A stretch of 64,000 bases of DNA, taken from Alisma plantago-aquatica (lineage: Eukaryota > Streptophyta > Magnoliopsida > Alismatales > Alismataceae). Position numbers and translations under genes: made by a program. Under the pieces are notes generated by a model. It was not told the DNA's origin and did not search any database. It worked only from the letters and a program-made list of their open reading frames with translations. The stretch spans positions 749,424,056 through 749,488,055 of the forward strand of contig OY856413.1 of assembly GCA_963693085.1 (NCBI GenBank), in the 5' to 3' direction. Of the stretch, positions 13,706 through 25,129 are shown piece by piece. The number at the start of each line of letters is the position of its first letter. The first letter of the stretch is position 1.

Positions 13706-13710
13706 ATTTT

Positions 13711-13723
13711 TGGTATCAGAGCC
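13711..13723 (+). other. tRNA-Met primer binding site
   Basis: TGGTATCAGAGCC lies just after the LTR end CGTCACA plus five bases. It is complementary to the 3' end of initiator tRNA-Met, which primes minus-strand DNA synthesis. Confidence 0.9.
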
Positions 13724-13839
13724 TTAGGCTCACTGAGTTTACCGGGACATAGGATTAAGGTCTATGAGTATGTTCTAGTGTCCTCCAGTTTATCTTATAG
13801 TGACTTCTACTTATATAGAAGTAGAAGTAAGGCTTAAAG

Positions 13840-15050
13840 ATGTTCGGAGAACACGAAGAACATGTTGTTGAGAGCAACGTTGTTTCACCAGGAGGAGGTG
13901 TAAGGGAATAGGCGAGAGAAGAACAAGTGCCCGGGTATCCCTAGTTGGACATGAATATGCTGGAAAATCCTACTTTTCACACTCTCTTTGGGCAGTTCAT
14001 GACGACGGTAACACATATGGCGGACATGATACCAACACCACCACCTAGGGCACCAGTCCCCAATGTAGAATCTTTGGGTTCTAGTAAAACTTTTGAATGG
14101 CTACGCCGTGTACGATCTATAGAATATGTTGGAACAACTGACCCCATATATGTAGATTTGTGGCTCACTGAGTTAGAAAAAGATTTTAAGATCCTTAGCA
14201 TCCTACAAACTAAAAAAGGTAGGCATGTTGTGTACCTATAAAAAGGAAGTGTTGGCCGTTGGTGGGCCATTGAAGAGGATAATAGGCCTAATCTTGGGGT
14301 CGGATGGGAGGAATTCCGACGTGAGTTTACCAATAGGTACTTTCCTTAGACGTGCCTAGATGATAAAATCTCACAATTTCAACGGAATAGGCAAGGGACT
14401 ATGAAGATCAATGAGTATGAAGGTAAGTTCATGGAGCTTCTGCTGTTCTGTCCACACATGGCTACTGCAGACCATGAGAGGATTTAGCATTTTGAGAAGG
14501 GTCAGAACACTAAGTTATCCACATCTGTAGCTGCTTTAGAGAATAGGGGAGATTTGCTATGTTTGTGGAATCGATTGGGAGGATAGAAAGGTCAGTACTA
14601 GAGAAATGTGAGGCCAACTTTAGGAAAGGACCTGCCCAGATCCAAGGATAGAGGTCTGGAAGCTACAAGAAACCAAGGTTCCTTGCACCGTCAACATCAC
14701 AAAGGTTCAATGCTTAGACGCAGTGGATGAAAAGTAAGGGTAGAGGTCATAATTTTCCGCCTACTGGAGCCCATAGTGTGAATCAATGTCAGTGATAAGG
14801 CCCTCTAGGCTACAACAAGAGACCATAACCTGCCACAAGTGTGGGCATACATGACATCGGATGAGGGATTATTCAGTAAGAGATACTGAGGTAACCCAAC
14901 CACCAAGGCAGAGTCAACAAGTTTCTCTGAGGAAACAGTTCAGTAGTGGTGCAAGAGAACGAGAACATGGATAGGCATCTCAAGTAGTTTCATCTACACA
15001 AACAATGAGATACTATGCTATGAGTTAGCCAAAAGTAGTAGTCAACCCAC
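13840..15050 (+). pseudogene. gag: gag remnant (capsid/nucleocapsid)
   Basis: Structural protein of the gypsy element. The ATG at 13840 is chosen because the opening residues (MFGEHEEHVVESNV) match the gag start of the element at 56929 on the other strand (MSGSHEEHTAESSV). A stop follows within 30 codons; the frame is readable again at 13945-14241 (…FEWLRRVRSIEYVGTTDP, DLWLTELEK), then KGSVGRWWAIEE and WEEFRREFTNRYFP, the typical retrotransposon capsid motifs, with stops at TAA 14239 and after NRYFP. A nucleocapsid zinc knuckle near 14826-14870 reads CHKCGHT, has an internal stop, and its last cysteine is Tyr. Non-functional. Confidence 0.85.
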
Positions 15051-15055
15051 GAGTT

Positions 15056-15500
15056 GTGACATGTCAAATGGAGTTATTTCAATCTGATATGTCTTCATCT
15101 TGCTTCATATATGTTTTGATTGACCCAGGCGCTACACACTCCTTTATCACTTGTGAAGTGATTCGTAACTATCTTTTGCCTGTTAGTCATAGAACGAATA
15201 CATTTTCTAGTAGAAACTTCATTAGTTGGTTCTGTAGTGTTACAAGTGGTATGTTCCTCATGTGTTCTTTCTTTATTAGAACACAACATTCATGTAGATC
15301 TTATACCACATGAGATGCATGTATTTGATGTAATCCTTGAGATGGACACCTTGGAAAAATATAAGGTAGTCTTAGATTGTGGTTCCAAGCAAGCTATGTT
15401 CACATATGGTGGTGAGACATGGATCTTTCAGAGAGACAGGAAGATTATTTCAACATGTCTAGTATCGAAAATGATAGTCGAGAGACTGTTATGACATGGG
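15056..15500 (+). pseudogene. Retroviral-type aspartic protease remnant
   Basis: Would cleave the Gag-Pol polyprotein. Near 15110-15150 the frame reads VLIDPGATHSFIT, the active-site loop of this protease group (Asp-Pro-Gly in place of Asp-Ser-Gly is common in plant gypsy elements). The second half reads in a shifted frame at 15237-15494 with HVDLIPHEMHVFDVILEMDT, where the usual GMDTL reads EMDTL. A frameshift separates the halves and a stop follows at 15494. Confidence 0.8.
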
Positions 15501-15524
15501 TGTGAGGCATTCTTAGCACTTGTA

Positions 15525-17130
15525 GTGGATACCAAGGTAGAATATCCTAGTAATCTAGAAGTGCCAGTTGTCAAGGAGTTTAAGGATGTGTTTCCTGAGG
15601 AATTTCCTGATGTTCCCCCACCTCGAGAGATTGATTTCAAGATCAATCTAGTTCTTGGTACAAAACCAATATCCCAAACACCTTATAGGATGGCAACAAC
15701 TAAAATGGCAGAATTAAAGAAACAGTTACAAGAGTTACTTGACAAAGGTTTTATCTGGCCAAGTACATCGCCATTGGGTGCTCTAGTACTTTTTGTAAAG
15801 AAAAGGGATGGATCTATGAGGTTATGTATAGACTATAGATAGTTGAACAAGGTAATAGTAAAGAACAAGTATGCTCTGCCAAAGATAGATGATTTATTTG
15901 ATCAGTTGTGTGGCGGAACAATATTCTCTAAGATAGACCTAAGGTCAGGATATCATTAGTTACAAATTAAGGAGGATGACATACCCAAGTCAGCTTTTAG
16001 GACAAGGTATGGTCATTATGAGTTTATAGTTATGTCATTTGGACTAACTAATGCACTGACAGCATTCATTGATTTGATGAATAGAGTGTTTCGGCCATTC
16101 CTTGATCAGTTTATAGTGGTCTTTATACATGGAATTTTAATATACAGTCACGATATCCAATAACATGAATAACATCTTCATCAAGCATTGAATTTGTTAA
16201 GACAACACTAGCTATATGCTAAGTTAAGAAAGTGTGTTTTCTGGTTATCAGAATTATCTTTTCTAGGACATATCATATCTGCTATTTATGTTGATCCTAA
16301 AAAGGTGGAGTTTGTTCTAGAATGGGGACATCCTAAGACATCAACAGAGATTTGCAGTTTCCTAGGTTTGGTATGTTACTATAGGAGGTTCATCAAAGAC
16401 TCCAGTTCGGTAGCATTACCCCTAACTAGGTTAACTAGGAAGGATGTTCCTTTTGTCTGGAATGACAAGTGTCAACGCTCTTTTCATTTGTTGAAGGAAA
16501 AGTTGACCACTGCGTCAGTGTTAGTGTTACCTGAGCAAGGAAAAGGATACATTGTCTTTTGTGATGCCTCAAAGAATGGTTTGGGGTGTGTGTTGATGCA
16601 GGATAAATGAGTGATTTCTTTTTCCTATCGAAAAATTAAGAAATACGAGGAGAATTATCCTACACACGAGATAGAATTGGCTATAGTGATTCATGCCTTC
16701 AAAATCTAGAGACATTACCTATACGGGGTGAAGTGTTAGATTTTTACAGACCATAAGAATCTGAAGTACATCTTTTCACAAGAAGAATTAAACATGAGAC
16801 AGTGTCACTATATGGAACTAATTAAAGACTATGATTGCACGATTGATTATCATCCAAGAAAGGCTAATGTGGTGGCAGACGCGCTAAGCAAAAAGTCCTC
16901 ATATTCATTCACAGATAAAGCACGGTTGAATGTACAGCTGGAAGTATCGTTGCTAGCTGGATGGTTGGCACAAATGCAAGTAAAACCTATGCTCAGACAA
17001 CAAAATAAAAAAGTACAACAGGCGGATAGTTTGATACAACAGATCAGATCTGAATATGGCAGTGAGAAGTGGGATGGCTTTCATGAGTCAGTAGATCGAA
17101 CAGTTTTTTTTACCATGGTAGAATAGTGGT
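15525..17130 (+). pseudogene. Reverse transcriptase / RNase H remnant
   Basis: Copies element RNA to DNA. Readable pieces: 15525-15842 ([30 protein letters not shown] then stop), [11 protein letters not shown] then stop near 15957, [12 protein letters not shown], and the active-site strand, which reads FIHGILIYS near 16125 instead of FIDDILIYS: both catalytic aspartates of the F/YxDD box are changed. 16305-16610 holds the connection and RNase H start ([18 protein letters not shown]); 16794-17126 holds the RNase H end and linker ([15 protein letters not shown]). At least six stops interrupt it. Confidence 0.9.
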
Positions 17131-18420
17131 ACCTAATGTCAATAACCTAAGGAAGATAGTTATGGAAGAAGCACATTCATCTATGTATGTTATGCATCTA
17201 TGAAGTACCAAGATGTATCACAATATAAAAGATATGTATTGGTGGCCTGGTTGAAAGAAGGATGTAGCTGGGTTTGTTATGTGATGTCCAATATGTCAGC
17301 AAGTTAAGGCTGAGCACTAGAAGCCTACAGGAACATTACAACCATTACCTATACCGCAGTGGAAGTGGGATCATGTGACAATGGGTTTTGTAGTTGGTTC
17401 TCTTAGAACAACCAAAGGTAACGAGTCCATTTTGGTGATTGTTGATAGGTTTACAAAGCCGACACATTTTCTTCCTGTTAAGACAATATACACTGCTGAG
17501 AAACTTGCACATGTTTATGTAGATGATATAGTGCGGTTGCATGGAGTCCCAACAACGATTATGTCTGACAGAGGTCCTCAGTTTACAAGTCACTTTTGGG
17601 AGCGATTAAACACAACCTTGGGTATGTAGTTAAAGTTTAGTACTACTTTCCACCCTCAGACATATGGACAATCTAAAAGGACTATACAAACCTTAGAAGA
17701 CTTGCTTAGGGAATGTGTTCTTTAGTTTGTAGGTAGCTGGGATATACATTTGAGTTTGATAGATCTTGACTACAATAATAGTTATAAAAAACATTGATAT
17801 GGCAACATACAAAGCATTGTATTGTAGATGTTGTAGATTTCCGTTATGCTGGTATGAAATAGGATAATGCCAACTTCTTGTTCCTGAACTCGTGCAATAG
17901 ACAACAGAAAAGATTAAAGTGATAAATCAACATTAAAGGCAACATAGGACATACAGAAGTCATATTCTGATAATCACCATAGACCTTTAGAATTCCAAGT
18001 CGAAGTCAGAGTGTATCTCAAGGTCTCTCCTTGCAAAGGTGTCCTCATATTTGGGAAGAAGGGTAATTTGGCTCCTAGATTTATGGGACCTTATCCGGTG
18101 ATAGCACGTGTTGGAAAGGTAGTTTATAAGTTGGAACTACCACCTAAATTGCATAGATCACATCTAGTATTTCATGTATCTATGTTGAGAAAATGTAACC
18201 CTAATACAAAGCTTATATTACAACCTACAGAGGTAGAATTAGATGAATATATATCCTATGTGCAAGGTCCAACGTTGATTCTTGATAGAAGAATCAAGAA
18301 GTTGAAAAAGAAAGATATTGTGCTTGTGAAATTCCTTGGCATCATCGTGGTGTTGAAGAATCTACATGAGAGCTAGAGGAGGAGATGAGGATGAAGTACC
18401 CTTCTCTTTTCTCTTAAGAT
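17130..18420 (+). pseudogene. Integrase with chromodomain-like tail, remnant
   Basis: Would join element DNA to the host chromosome. The zinc-binding region near 17200-17310 is readable with stops (WWPG, CPICQQ). The catalytic core at 17375-17760 is recognisable (VDRFTKPTHFLPVKT, SDRGPQFTSHFWERL, FHPQT). Of the three acidic residues, the first reads MGFV instead of MDFV and the third QSKR instead of QSER, so Asp and Glu are lost. The C-terminal part 18011-18376 keeps GPYPVIARVGKVVYKLELP and ILDRRIKKLKKKD, then shifts frame before the end. Catalytically dead. Confidence 0.9.
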
Positions 18421-18430
18421 TCCAGGGACG

Positions 18431-18455
18431 AAATCCTTGTTAGGGGTTGATAACT
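18431..18455 (+). other. 3' end and purine-rich tract before the 3' LTR
   Basis: GGGACGAAATCC…TAGGGGTTGATAAC precedes the LTR start. A purine-rich tract at this place primes plus-strand synthesis; the tract is short and interrupted. Confidence 0.55.
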
Positions 18456-18529
18456 TGTAACACCCCTGACGTGAGTTTTGGGATAACCCTCAAAGCTTTG
18501 CTAAGTAAGTTTCTTAGAACTTTGTCTTG
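18456..18529 (+). repeat. 3' LTR, truncated after about 75 bp
   Basis: TGTAACACCCCTGACGTGAG and the next 55 bases match the first bases of the 5' LTR, ending at AACTTTGTCTT. Afterwards the sequence is unrelated to the 5' LTR. The rest of the LTR was deleted or displaced. Confidence 0.8.
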
Positions 18530-20701
18530 TATACTAAGTTACTTCTCCTACCAAAAACCTAGATTGCTAGCTCACTTGATTGCATGAAAGTATGTTACTT
18601 CACACAACAAGTCTCTATTATACTAGTCCAACTAAAAGTTTATCTAGGAAAGTAACACCAAAACCTAGGATTTACATAACACAATTGTATTAGTTATGGA
18701 TACATGTTCTATTATTGTGATTTCTCTATCAACTTACCATTTCATGGGATTACTTGCACATGGTCTCTAGATTTTACTACCATTCCTAGTTTTCCTCGAT
18801 TTAAGTATGAATGACTGGTTTTGTAAAACTAGCTTTTGCCTTGGGATCATTTAGATTATCACCACCAAGTTGGTAGACCAAGCTAGTTCATGAACGACAA
18901 ACTCAAACTATATCACCATGATCTTTTTTTTACATATAACTTAGTATATTATCTAAATTAATATGATTCTTTAGGGAATTGTGAAGATTTTTTTTACCAA
19001 AGTAACATTTATGATGGTATACTTAGATATGCTTACTAACCACCCAGAATTCTAAACACTATTGATTTCACCTATTCATTTAATAATATTATAGACCCAA
19101 GTGTACAAGGCTCCACCCCTTAAATGACCTATCTCATCATATAAAGAATCAAGAGGGTAGCCAACTAGATTATAGCTATGTTTTTTTATCTGATATCACA
19201 CTTTTCCTGGGGTCATAGGGTTGAATAGGAAAATCAAAGATTTCTTCATTAAAGATCTATCCACTACTAAAACTTTCTTGTGGTGGTGGCTTGGTTCAAA
19301 CCATCGATGAAATCTCACAAAGTTTTTTTTTGTTGTAAATATAATATAATAATGAAAATAAGTTTGACGATGAAAACCTTGCGATGGGAATCCAAAATGG
19401 TGCCAAAAACAATTTGAGAACCAAGTCAACCACTTTTTGTCACATACAACATATACTATCACCTTAACATAACTTCATATTGACAAAAGAGGTTTATCTA
19501 CACACATCATCAACGAATAAAACAAGCATATCCAAATTCTAGATAAGGAGGGGATACATGTTTCTTCTAGCATGTCATTAACTTCTAGTAGGTCCTACTA
19601 GGAACGACCTCTATTATTGCACCATTCTCTTAGTCATGACTTAGGACATCACTTCCCAAAACATAATTTATTTATAAGACCATGTAACCATAATAAGAAG
19701 AGATCAGGGTCTCTACTTTCCTAGTTGGTTTACATCCATGGTGTCAATACAAGCGCATGTGAACTAGCTAGTCAAACTATTCTTCATCTCGCACAAAAGA
19801 TGAACTAATTACAAGGTGGAGATGAGAGAGTGGTCAGCACTTTATGAATCAACCTTAGATGTCCCTACCTCCCATAACCTCAGTTTTAGTGTACACACAA
19901 AGTTTCAAGAAAAAGAGTACCCACTATAGATTTTGAACATGATTGTTCCTCCATTTGTCCTCGAGAAAAATAGCATGGCACATAGTTTTAATCTGTGAAC
20001 CAACTACATGATCATTCCTTTTTAGGACAAGGGAGTTAGCATCATCCCTACCTTATGGGTATGTGAGGGATGAGCACCCAAATGTAGTAACTTAAAACCT
20101 ATATCTTTCTTCAGATAATCCTTGTTTATAAGATATCCCAAGTTTAACTAGTATCATATCTAGCCTTTAGAGCAAAACAATGATGAGATAACTTTATTTG
20201 TTGTAGGAAAGTCAAACCAAACCTTAAGGGACCTAATTCATATCCTCACATACAATCATTGGACATCTTAAAATCTAAAACTCATGCCAATATTCTAAGT
20301 TTGATCCGTGCATGCTTAGTCTACATAATGTGTGTATCATAGGCATGCTAGAAAATAACAAAAACAAAAGGTTTAATGACTTGTACTAGGATTGCACACC
20401 ATTCTGTGAGTTTAGGTCAACCTACTCTCTGTAGTACATGAATTTTCCTCCCACAAATATGGAAGGTAGAGGCTACTTCCTAGCAGAGTTGACCTTTACA
20501 TATAGAAAGCTATGCCTATAAAGAGAGGGTAGGATTGATAAGATTGTACCTAATACTAGGACATCCACATACTATGCTTAGGTGAAACCCTAATTGGTAA
20601 ACACGACTCAGGTTTAAGTTTGATAACAACCTCTAAGGGTCATCTACCTACTAAGGAACAATCTAGGATAGCTTGAAATAGTCTAGTTATCGACTGCTTA
20701 G
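18530..20701. other. Unclassified stretch, no gene recognised
   Basis: AT-rich, with stops in all frames. It lies downstream (minus sense) of the primer site at 20702-20713, so part may be the internal leader of that minus-strand element. The minus frame 19196-19462 has no known motif. Confidence 0.4.
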
Positions 20702-20713
20702 GCTCTGATACCA
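20702..20713 (-). other. tRNA-Met primer binding site, minus strand
   Basis: Minus strand reads TGGTATCAGAGC, continuing CTAAG. It stands 3 bases from a candidate LTR end at 20717 (minus strand …CATTCTTTACA). Confidence 0.65.
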
Positions 20714-20716
20714 TTA

Positions 20717-22480
20717 TGTAAAGAATGGGACCTGATAGTGGGCCCACGCGATGGTACAACTATAAGCCATGAAATAATTAAGCAACAGAAAACATAACTA
20801 TTGCAAAGTTACAAAATATGCTCATGTACATAACTTTCTCACCCTGAGGGTGGTACATAAAATAAAAACATTATATGTATATACACATGATCCCATATGT
20901 AGAGGGTAATAAGGCTATCTCAAGCTATCCTTATGTTCACCAAAGAGCTTATGATCATCTTGTGCCTCTGCCATGTAAAGCATCTACACCTGGGTGGTGG
21001 GAACACCCAAAAAAAAGGAAGCAAGGTATGAATCAGTAAACACTAAGTATGTACATTAAAAGATTAACTAGGCATTAATTGATACAAAAGTAAAGTAAGA
21101 TGTTTCCATCAAAAGGGGGCCATTAAAGCTAGGTAAGTTTCAATGAGAAGTAACACGAGAAGAAATTTTTAAAATAATGAAGCAATATAAGTAAAGCATT
21201 AAACAACGATTCTTGCCATAATCAATCATCAATATCACAACAAATATTTGCATGCAGATATATTGGACTGAAGTAACTATAGTAGGGCCAGGATACCACT
21301 GAGTCATTGGCCTAAGTAAAATGGGTGGAAAATCACACCCTAGGTGGAAAAGCACGCCTCTGTATAAATAAGGGTAGAAATGCATATCTCGGGTAGAAAC
21401 ACATACCCTAATGGTTACGCATAAGCGTCTACGATAGTTAAACTAGTCAAATTATCTAACTTGCATAAATAGAGTGGCAAGATAGTTTACATCACCATTT
21501 ACATTTCCAAGAATCATACCCAAGCAAGTGGGGTCATTGACCCAATTCAACATGATATTAATAATTTCAAAAAAACAACAATAAGTTCAATTGAGAGTAT
21601 ATGATTTGTTCAACAAATAGAATAAGAGAAAATATTTTAAAAGATGCTTCATTATGGGAAAGTTTAGTCATATAAATGCCCAGTTAAATATAGGGAGGAG
21701 TACATACCTTATGCATCTAAGAGTTTACTCTAATAAGACACTTGATTCATTATGTTACCTCTTCATCCTAGAAGTACATTATCTGATGTCAGTCAAAATA
21801 AATCAAATGTGTGTATTCATCTCTAGTATTATTAGACATATTGTTCCTATCTCGATCCAGGCACCTAAAGGCATATTAGGGGATTTAATCTATTGAATTC
21901 GACTTTTCCATATATGTCCTTAATATCCTTATTTTTATCTATTTGTCCCTTTATGAGGTAAACATAACCATTATATGCATCATTAGTAAGAATAGTTAAT
22001 TTGATGCTAACTATTAGATGATATTTAGAACCATTGATTCTATTAATTTTCTTTACTCCTAATGACATATTATTTCCTCTATATAAATTATCTAGGTCAT
22101 ACCCATATTGACATATGTTAAATAAAATCAAAATACATGTAGGTCATGATGTGGGTATACAATATGGTTTCTACATTGATTTCCCTCGTATTTTATATAT
22201 CTTAGGATCATATTTATACACCTATGTATTAAATTGGTCAATTGTTGATCTAGTAAATATCAGAATAAGTATAATGTGTATATATAGATTATCTATTATG
22301 TCATTTGACATACTTTTTGGACCTACATGCATTTAGTTATCAATGGGTTGTTAGTATACACACTCGAGCACTTTAGCTATATACATGTGTAACATTCCAA
22401 TCAATGATTTTATTTCTAGTTTATATCATTCCCAACAATTATCTATTAAGTTAATTATATGGAGATCCAGTATTAGATGA
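20717..22480 (-). mobile_element. Probable LTR portion of an unidentified element, far boundary unknown
   Basis: The plus strand starts TGTAAAGAATGGGACC beside the minus-strand primer site, the expected edge of a 5' LTR in minus sense. The segment GTGGTGGGAACACCC near 20993 followed by a run of A resembles the region before the end of other plant gypsy LTRs. I could not locate the other boundary; 22480 is only where base composition changes. Confidence 0.35.
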
Positions 22481-22489
22481 TCTTCTTAT

Positions 22490-24140
22490 CCAAAAATTGT
22501 AGGAAGGTTGGTGAGCTTACCATCGTTGATTTGAACTTGATATTTGTCCATGTTTCTAAGATGAGGATACTCATTAGCTTCATCAACTTAAGGAGAGCAC
22601 CTATAACTCCTAGTTGCAACATGCATGTCATGACCGTGAGCGGTTAGAAGAAAGTCATCGAATCTGGGGTTGGGACTCCAGCTACGATGACAATGGCTAT
22701 AGGAGATGACTTTCTTCCCAACTATGACATCTGGGAGCTTTGGCAAGAATGGTGTTGGAGTGAGGAAGCTAGATCAGTATTGAGTCTACATGCTTTCCTT
22801 AGGAGCCATCAACGGTCACTTCAATAGGTGGAATTATTGCCTGACAACCATGACGACCAATGGTGGTCTTCTGCGTCCTGGTGGCGATTTCCTGCAACTT
22901 GGTTGTGAATGTTTGTAGCCTGAGGAGCAAGGGTGATGGAGATGAGACATCAATGATGGTTTAGGCCCAGATGTGGAGGTTATAGGAACGTAGAGTTTTG
23001 GCTTGAAGATCGTTAGGCATCGGGTGTTGTAGTGACCATCATGGTGGTTGTGGTTGGGTTGAGTCGTGAGGAGTATGTAGTGAATGGCGGTGGTTGCCCG
23101 ATCCCTGGATTTTGGAAGAAAAGAACTCAAGGTTGAGGATTCCAAAAAATGGTTGTAGGATGACTGGCTAAAAGAAGAGGGCTTGCAGGCCCTCCCTCGT
23201 ACACTCGTATCCATTGGAAAAAAGGTTTCAAAGGTGAGTTAAGGGAATTGGGAGGTTCCAACATCAAGTCGATTGGAGGAGATCAGTTTGTGAGCAGGAG
23301 TCATGGATGTGGAAAGATCATACTTCATTGAGGTTGAAGACCCTTGGTAGTAGATATGTGTTACGGGGAGTCAAAGGTCATGTTGTCCGTTTGCTAGAGA
23401 TTCCAGGTGGGTGAAGGTGGAAGGGTGGTGTGGCAAGAATCTTGAGCGATAACCCTTGCAATCTGGTGAAGCAGTCTGCTATTGGTGAGGGACATCACAA
23501 CTCCTTTGGCTTCCATTTGTCACTGTTGTGAGCCGATGGTTATCAACATACAAGCTACAACAGAGCACAAACCCACATGAGGAGAGGAGGAAGGGAGTAG
23601 GGGCACCTCCAGGTCCACACGTGATCTGAGGATGAGAGGTTAGCTTCCTAGGAACCTTAGTGGAAAGGAAGGTAGTCGGGGAAGAGGTCTAAAGGTTAGG
23701 AGGAAGAAGAAGACGTGCATCCATTGCAGGTTTATGTTATATGCTGATTGTAGGGTCTAGAGGTTTTGTAGCTAGGGTTTTATATGTAGGGAGAGGAGAA
23801 GAGATGGTCGAGTCGTGATTAGAAATTGGTCGCCTGTTGTTTCTCTGTGGCCTACAAAGCACAGGACGGCGTAGTTGTTTCATAATTTTCATGGATCATT
23901 CATAAAGACTCCATAGTTACTTGGTCAAGTGCCTAGTGTTGGTGGCAGAGGTGTTCTACTTTCTTGGTGTCCTTGAGAATGGGTCATAAAACCGAAATCA
24001 TTGTGGTAGACTAGGGCACTAGTACTTTTCTAAGGGGGATTGGGTTTCCAGGTACTGGGATAACGACCTTCGACCGTTCTTGCAAGGAATACAACCCGAC
24101 GTGTAGGTGCCAGTCTTGGGGCAGTCAAAGCCCTATTTGA
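22490..24140. other. GC-richer stretch, not classified
   Basis: Noticeably richer in G on the plus strand than its surroundings. The longest open frame is 126 codons on the minus strand (22834-23214): rich in Ser, Pro and His, no family motif. Near 23770-23790 the minus strand reads TATAAAACCCTAGCTA, which could be a TATA box plus leader. It could be a captured gene fragment, an element leader, or an old LTR promoter region. No function can be assigned. Confidence 0.3.
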
Positions 24141-24594
24141 CCGTGATTTATACCTATATTATTAATCTAATGTTTACTCTTCTTTAATATTCCTTTCTTC
24201 ATAAAATTATATCTCCTAATTTACTAGTCTTTTTAGTCTAAACTTTTTGTCATGCCTTTAGATGACATTAAACTAAATCTTTAAAATATAAACTCCTATA
24301 CTTATGATTCCAAAGTGCCCAATAAATTTGTTCTCACACTAAAGCAAATATGGATATCTTAAAATAGTCCCTAATGTATTTTATGTGATTCCAAAGCCAA
24401 GAATCTCAAATCAAGTTCAATTTATTAGTTTTGGGTCCCAAATGGGATAATTTGATTAAGATCAAGATAATTTGCATTTTGATGTTCAACTTTCAAGATA
24501 ATCGAAATGAAGTGTACATACAAGTGAAAATTTAGCAAACGAGGTTTTCAATTTGAGAGGATTATAAATAATAGCTTGAAATTTAATTTAGTAC

Positions 24595-24895
24595 CAAAAT
24601 CCAGTATGTTACAATCTCATCCCCAACTCCACAAATTGAAATCATATGTCGTTGACTTGCACATTCTTAAATTAGGTTTAATCATTTTTCATATAGTTGG
24701 TTTCCACAACAAATTTGATGTATTATTCATTTCTTAATTTCCACTACAATACCCAACTAGGGAATAAATAAGAATGAGTACTCTAACTATACACATAATC
24801 TAATTCCCAACTCCTCAAACTAAAATTATATGTCATTGTCATGCACATTATTAAATTAGGTTTAATCATTTTTTTGTAATTAGTTTCCTTCCTCT
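24595..24895. repeat. Diverged direct duplication of about 110 bp
   Basis: 24595-24710 and 24780-24893 share order and words: CCCAACTCC, CAAA-T-AAATCATATGTC, GCACATT-TTAAATTAGG, TTTAATCATTTTT and GGTTTCC/AGTTTCC. The second copy runs into the left LTR of the Copia element. Confidence 0.7.
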
Positions 24896-25047
24896 ACAAG
24901 TTGTATACTTTCCTTCCTATAACTTATTTACTTTAATATATGTGTACATCATGGACAAGTGATATACTTTCTTACACCACATAATAACGTACTCATATTC
25001 CAATGAAAGTGGTTGACAATAGATTTATGTGATTCACACTATTAACA
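24875..25047 (+). repeat. Copia 5' LTR (approximate)
   Basis: TGTAATTAGTTTCCTT…CTTTCCTTCCTATAACTT… to GATTCACACTATTAACA. It aligns in order with 34267-34471 (ATTAGTTATTTTCCTT, CTTTCCTTCCTCTAA, TACTCAT, GATTCACACAATTAATA). The copies are strongly diverged. Confidence 0.55.
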
Positions 25048-25129
25048 TTGGATCAGCCAACTTTTGTTTTTTTCCGCCTTAATCCCATCTTTTCACACAA
25101 AAATGCAGAGGACCAAGTTTATCTTTCAA

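Larger units (their letters stand above)
9308..18529 (+). mobile_element. Tekay-like Ty3/gypsy element with truncated 3' LTR
   Basis: Order: 5' LTR (9308-13705), tRNA-Met primer site, gag, protease, reverse transcriptase/RNase H, integrase with chromodomain-like tail, purine-rich tract, then only about 75 bp of 3' LTR. This order and the C-terminal 'ILDRRIKKLKKKDIVLVK' segment fit the Tekay/Del group of chromoviruses; lineage is inferred from residue patterns. Coding sequence has many stops and frameshifts, and catalytic residues of both reverse transcriptase and integrase are lost, so it is an old, dead copy. Confidence 0.85.

Noticed and set aside
17345..17593. Minus-strand open frame opposite the integrase (and 53185-53427 on the other element)
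   Set aside because: Antisense shadows of conserved integrase coding sequence.
22834..23214. 126-codon minus-strand open frame
   Set aside because: Low-complexity Ser/Pro/His composition, no family motif, no neighbouring exon or repeated frame; left as part of an unclassified GC-rich stretch.
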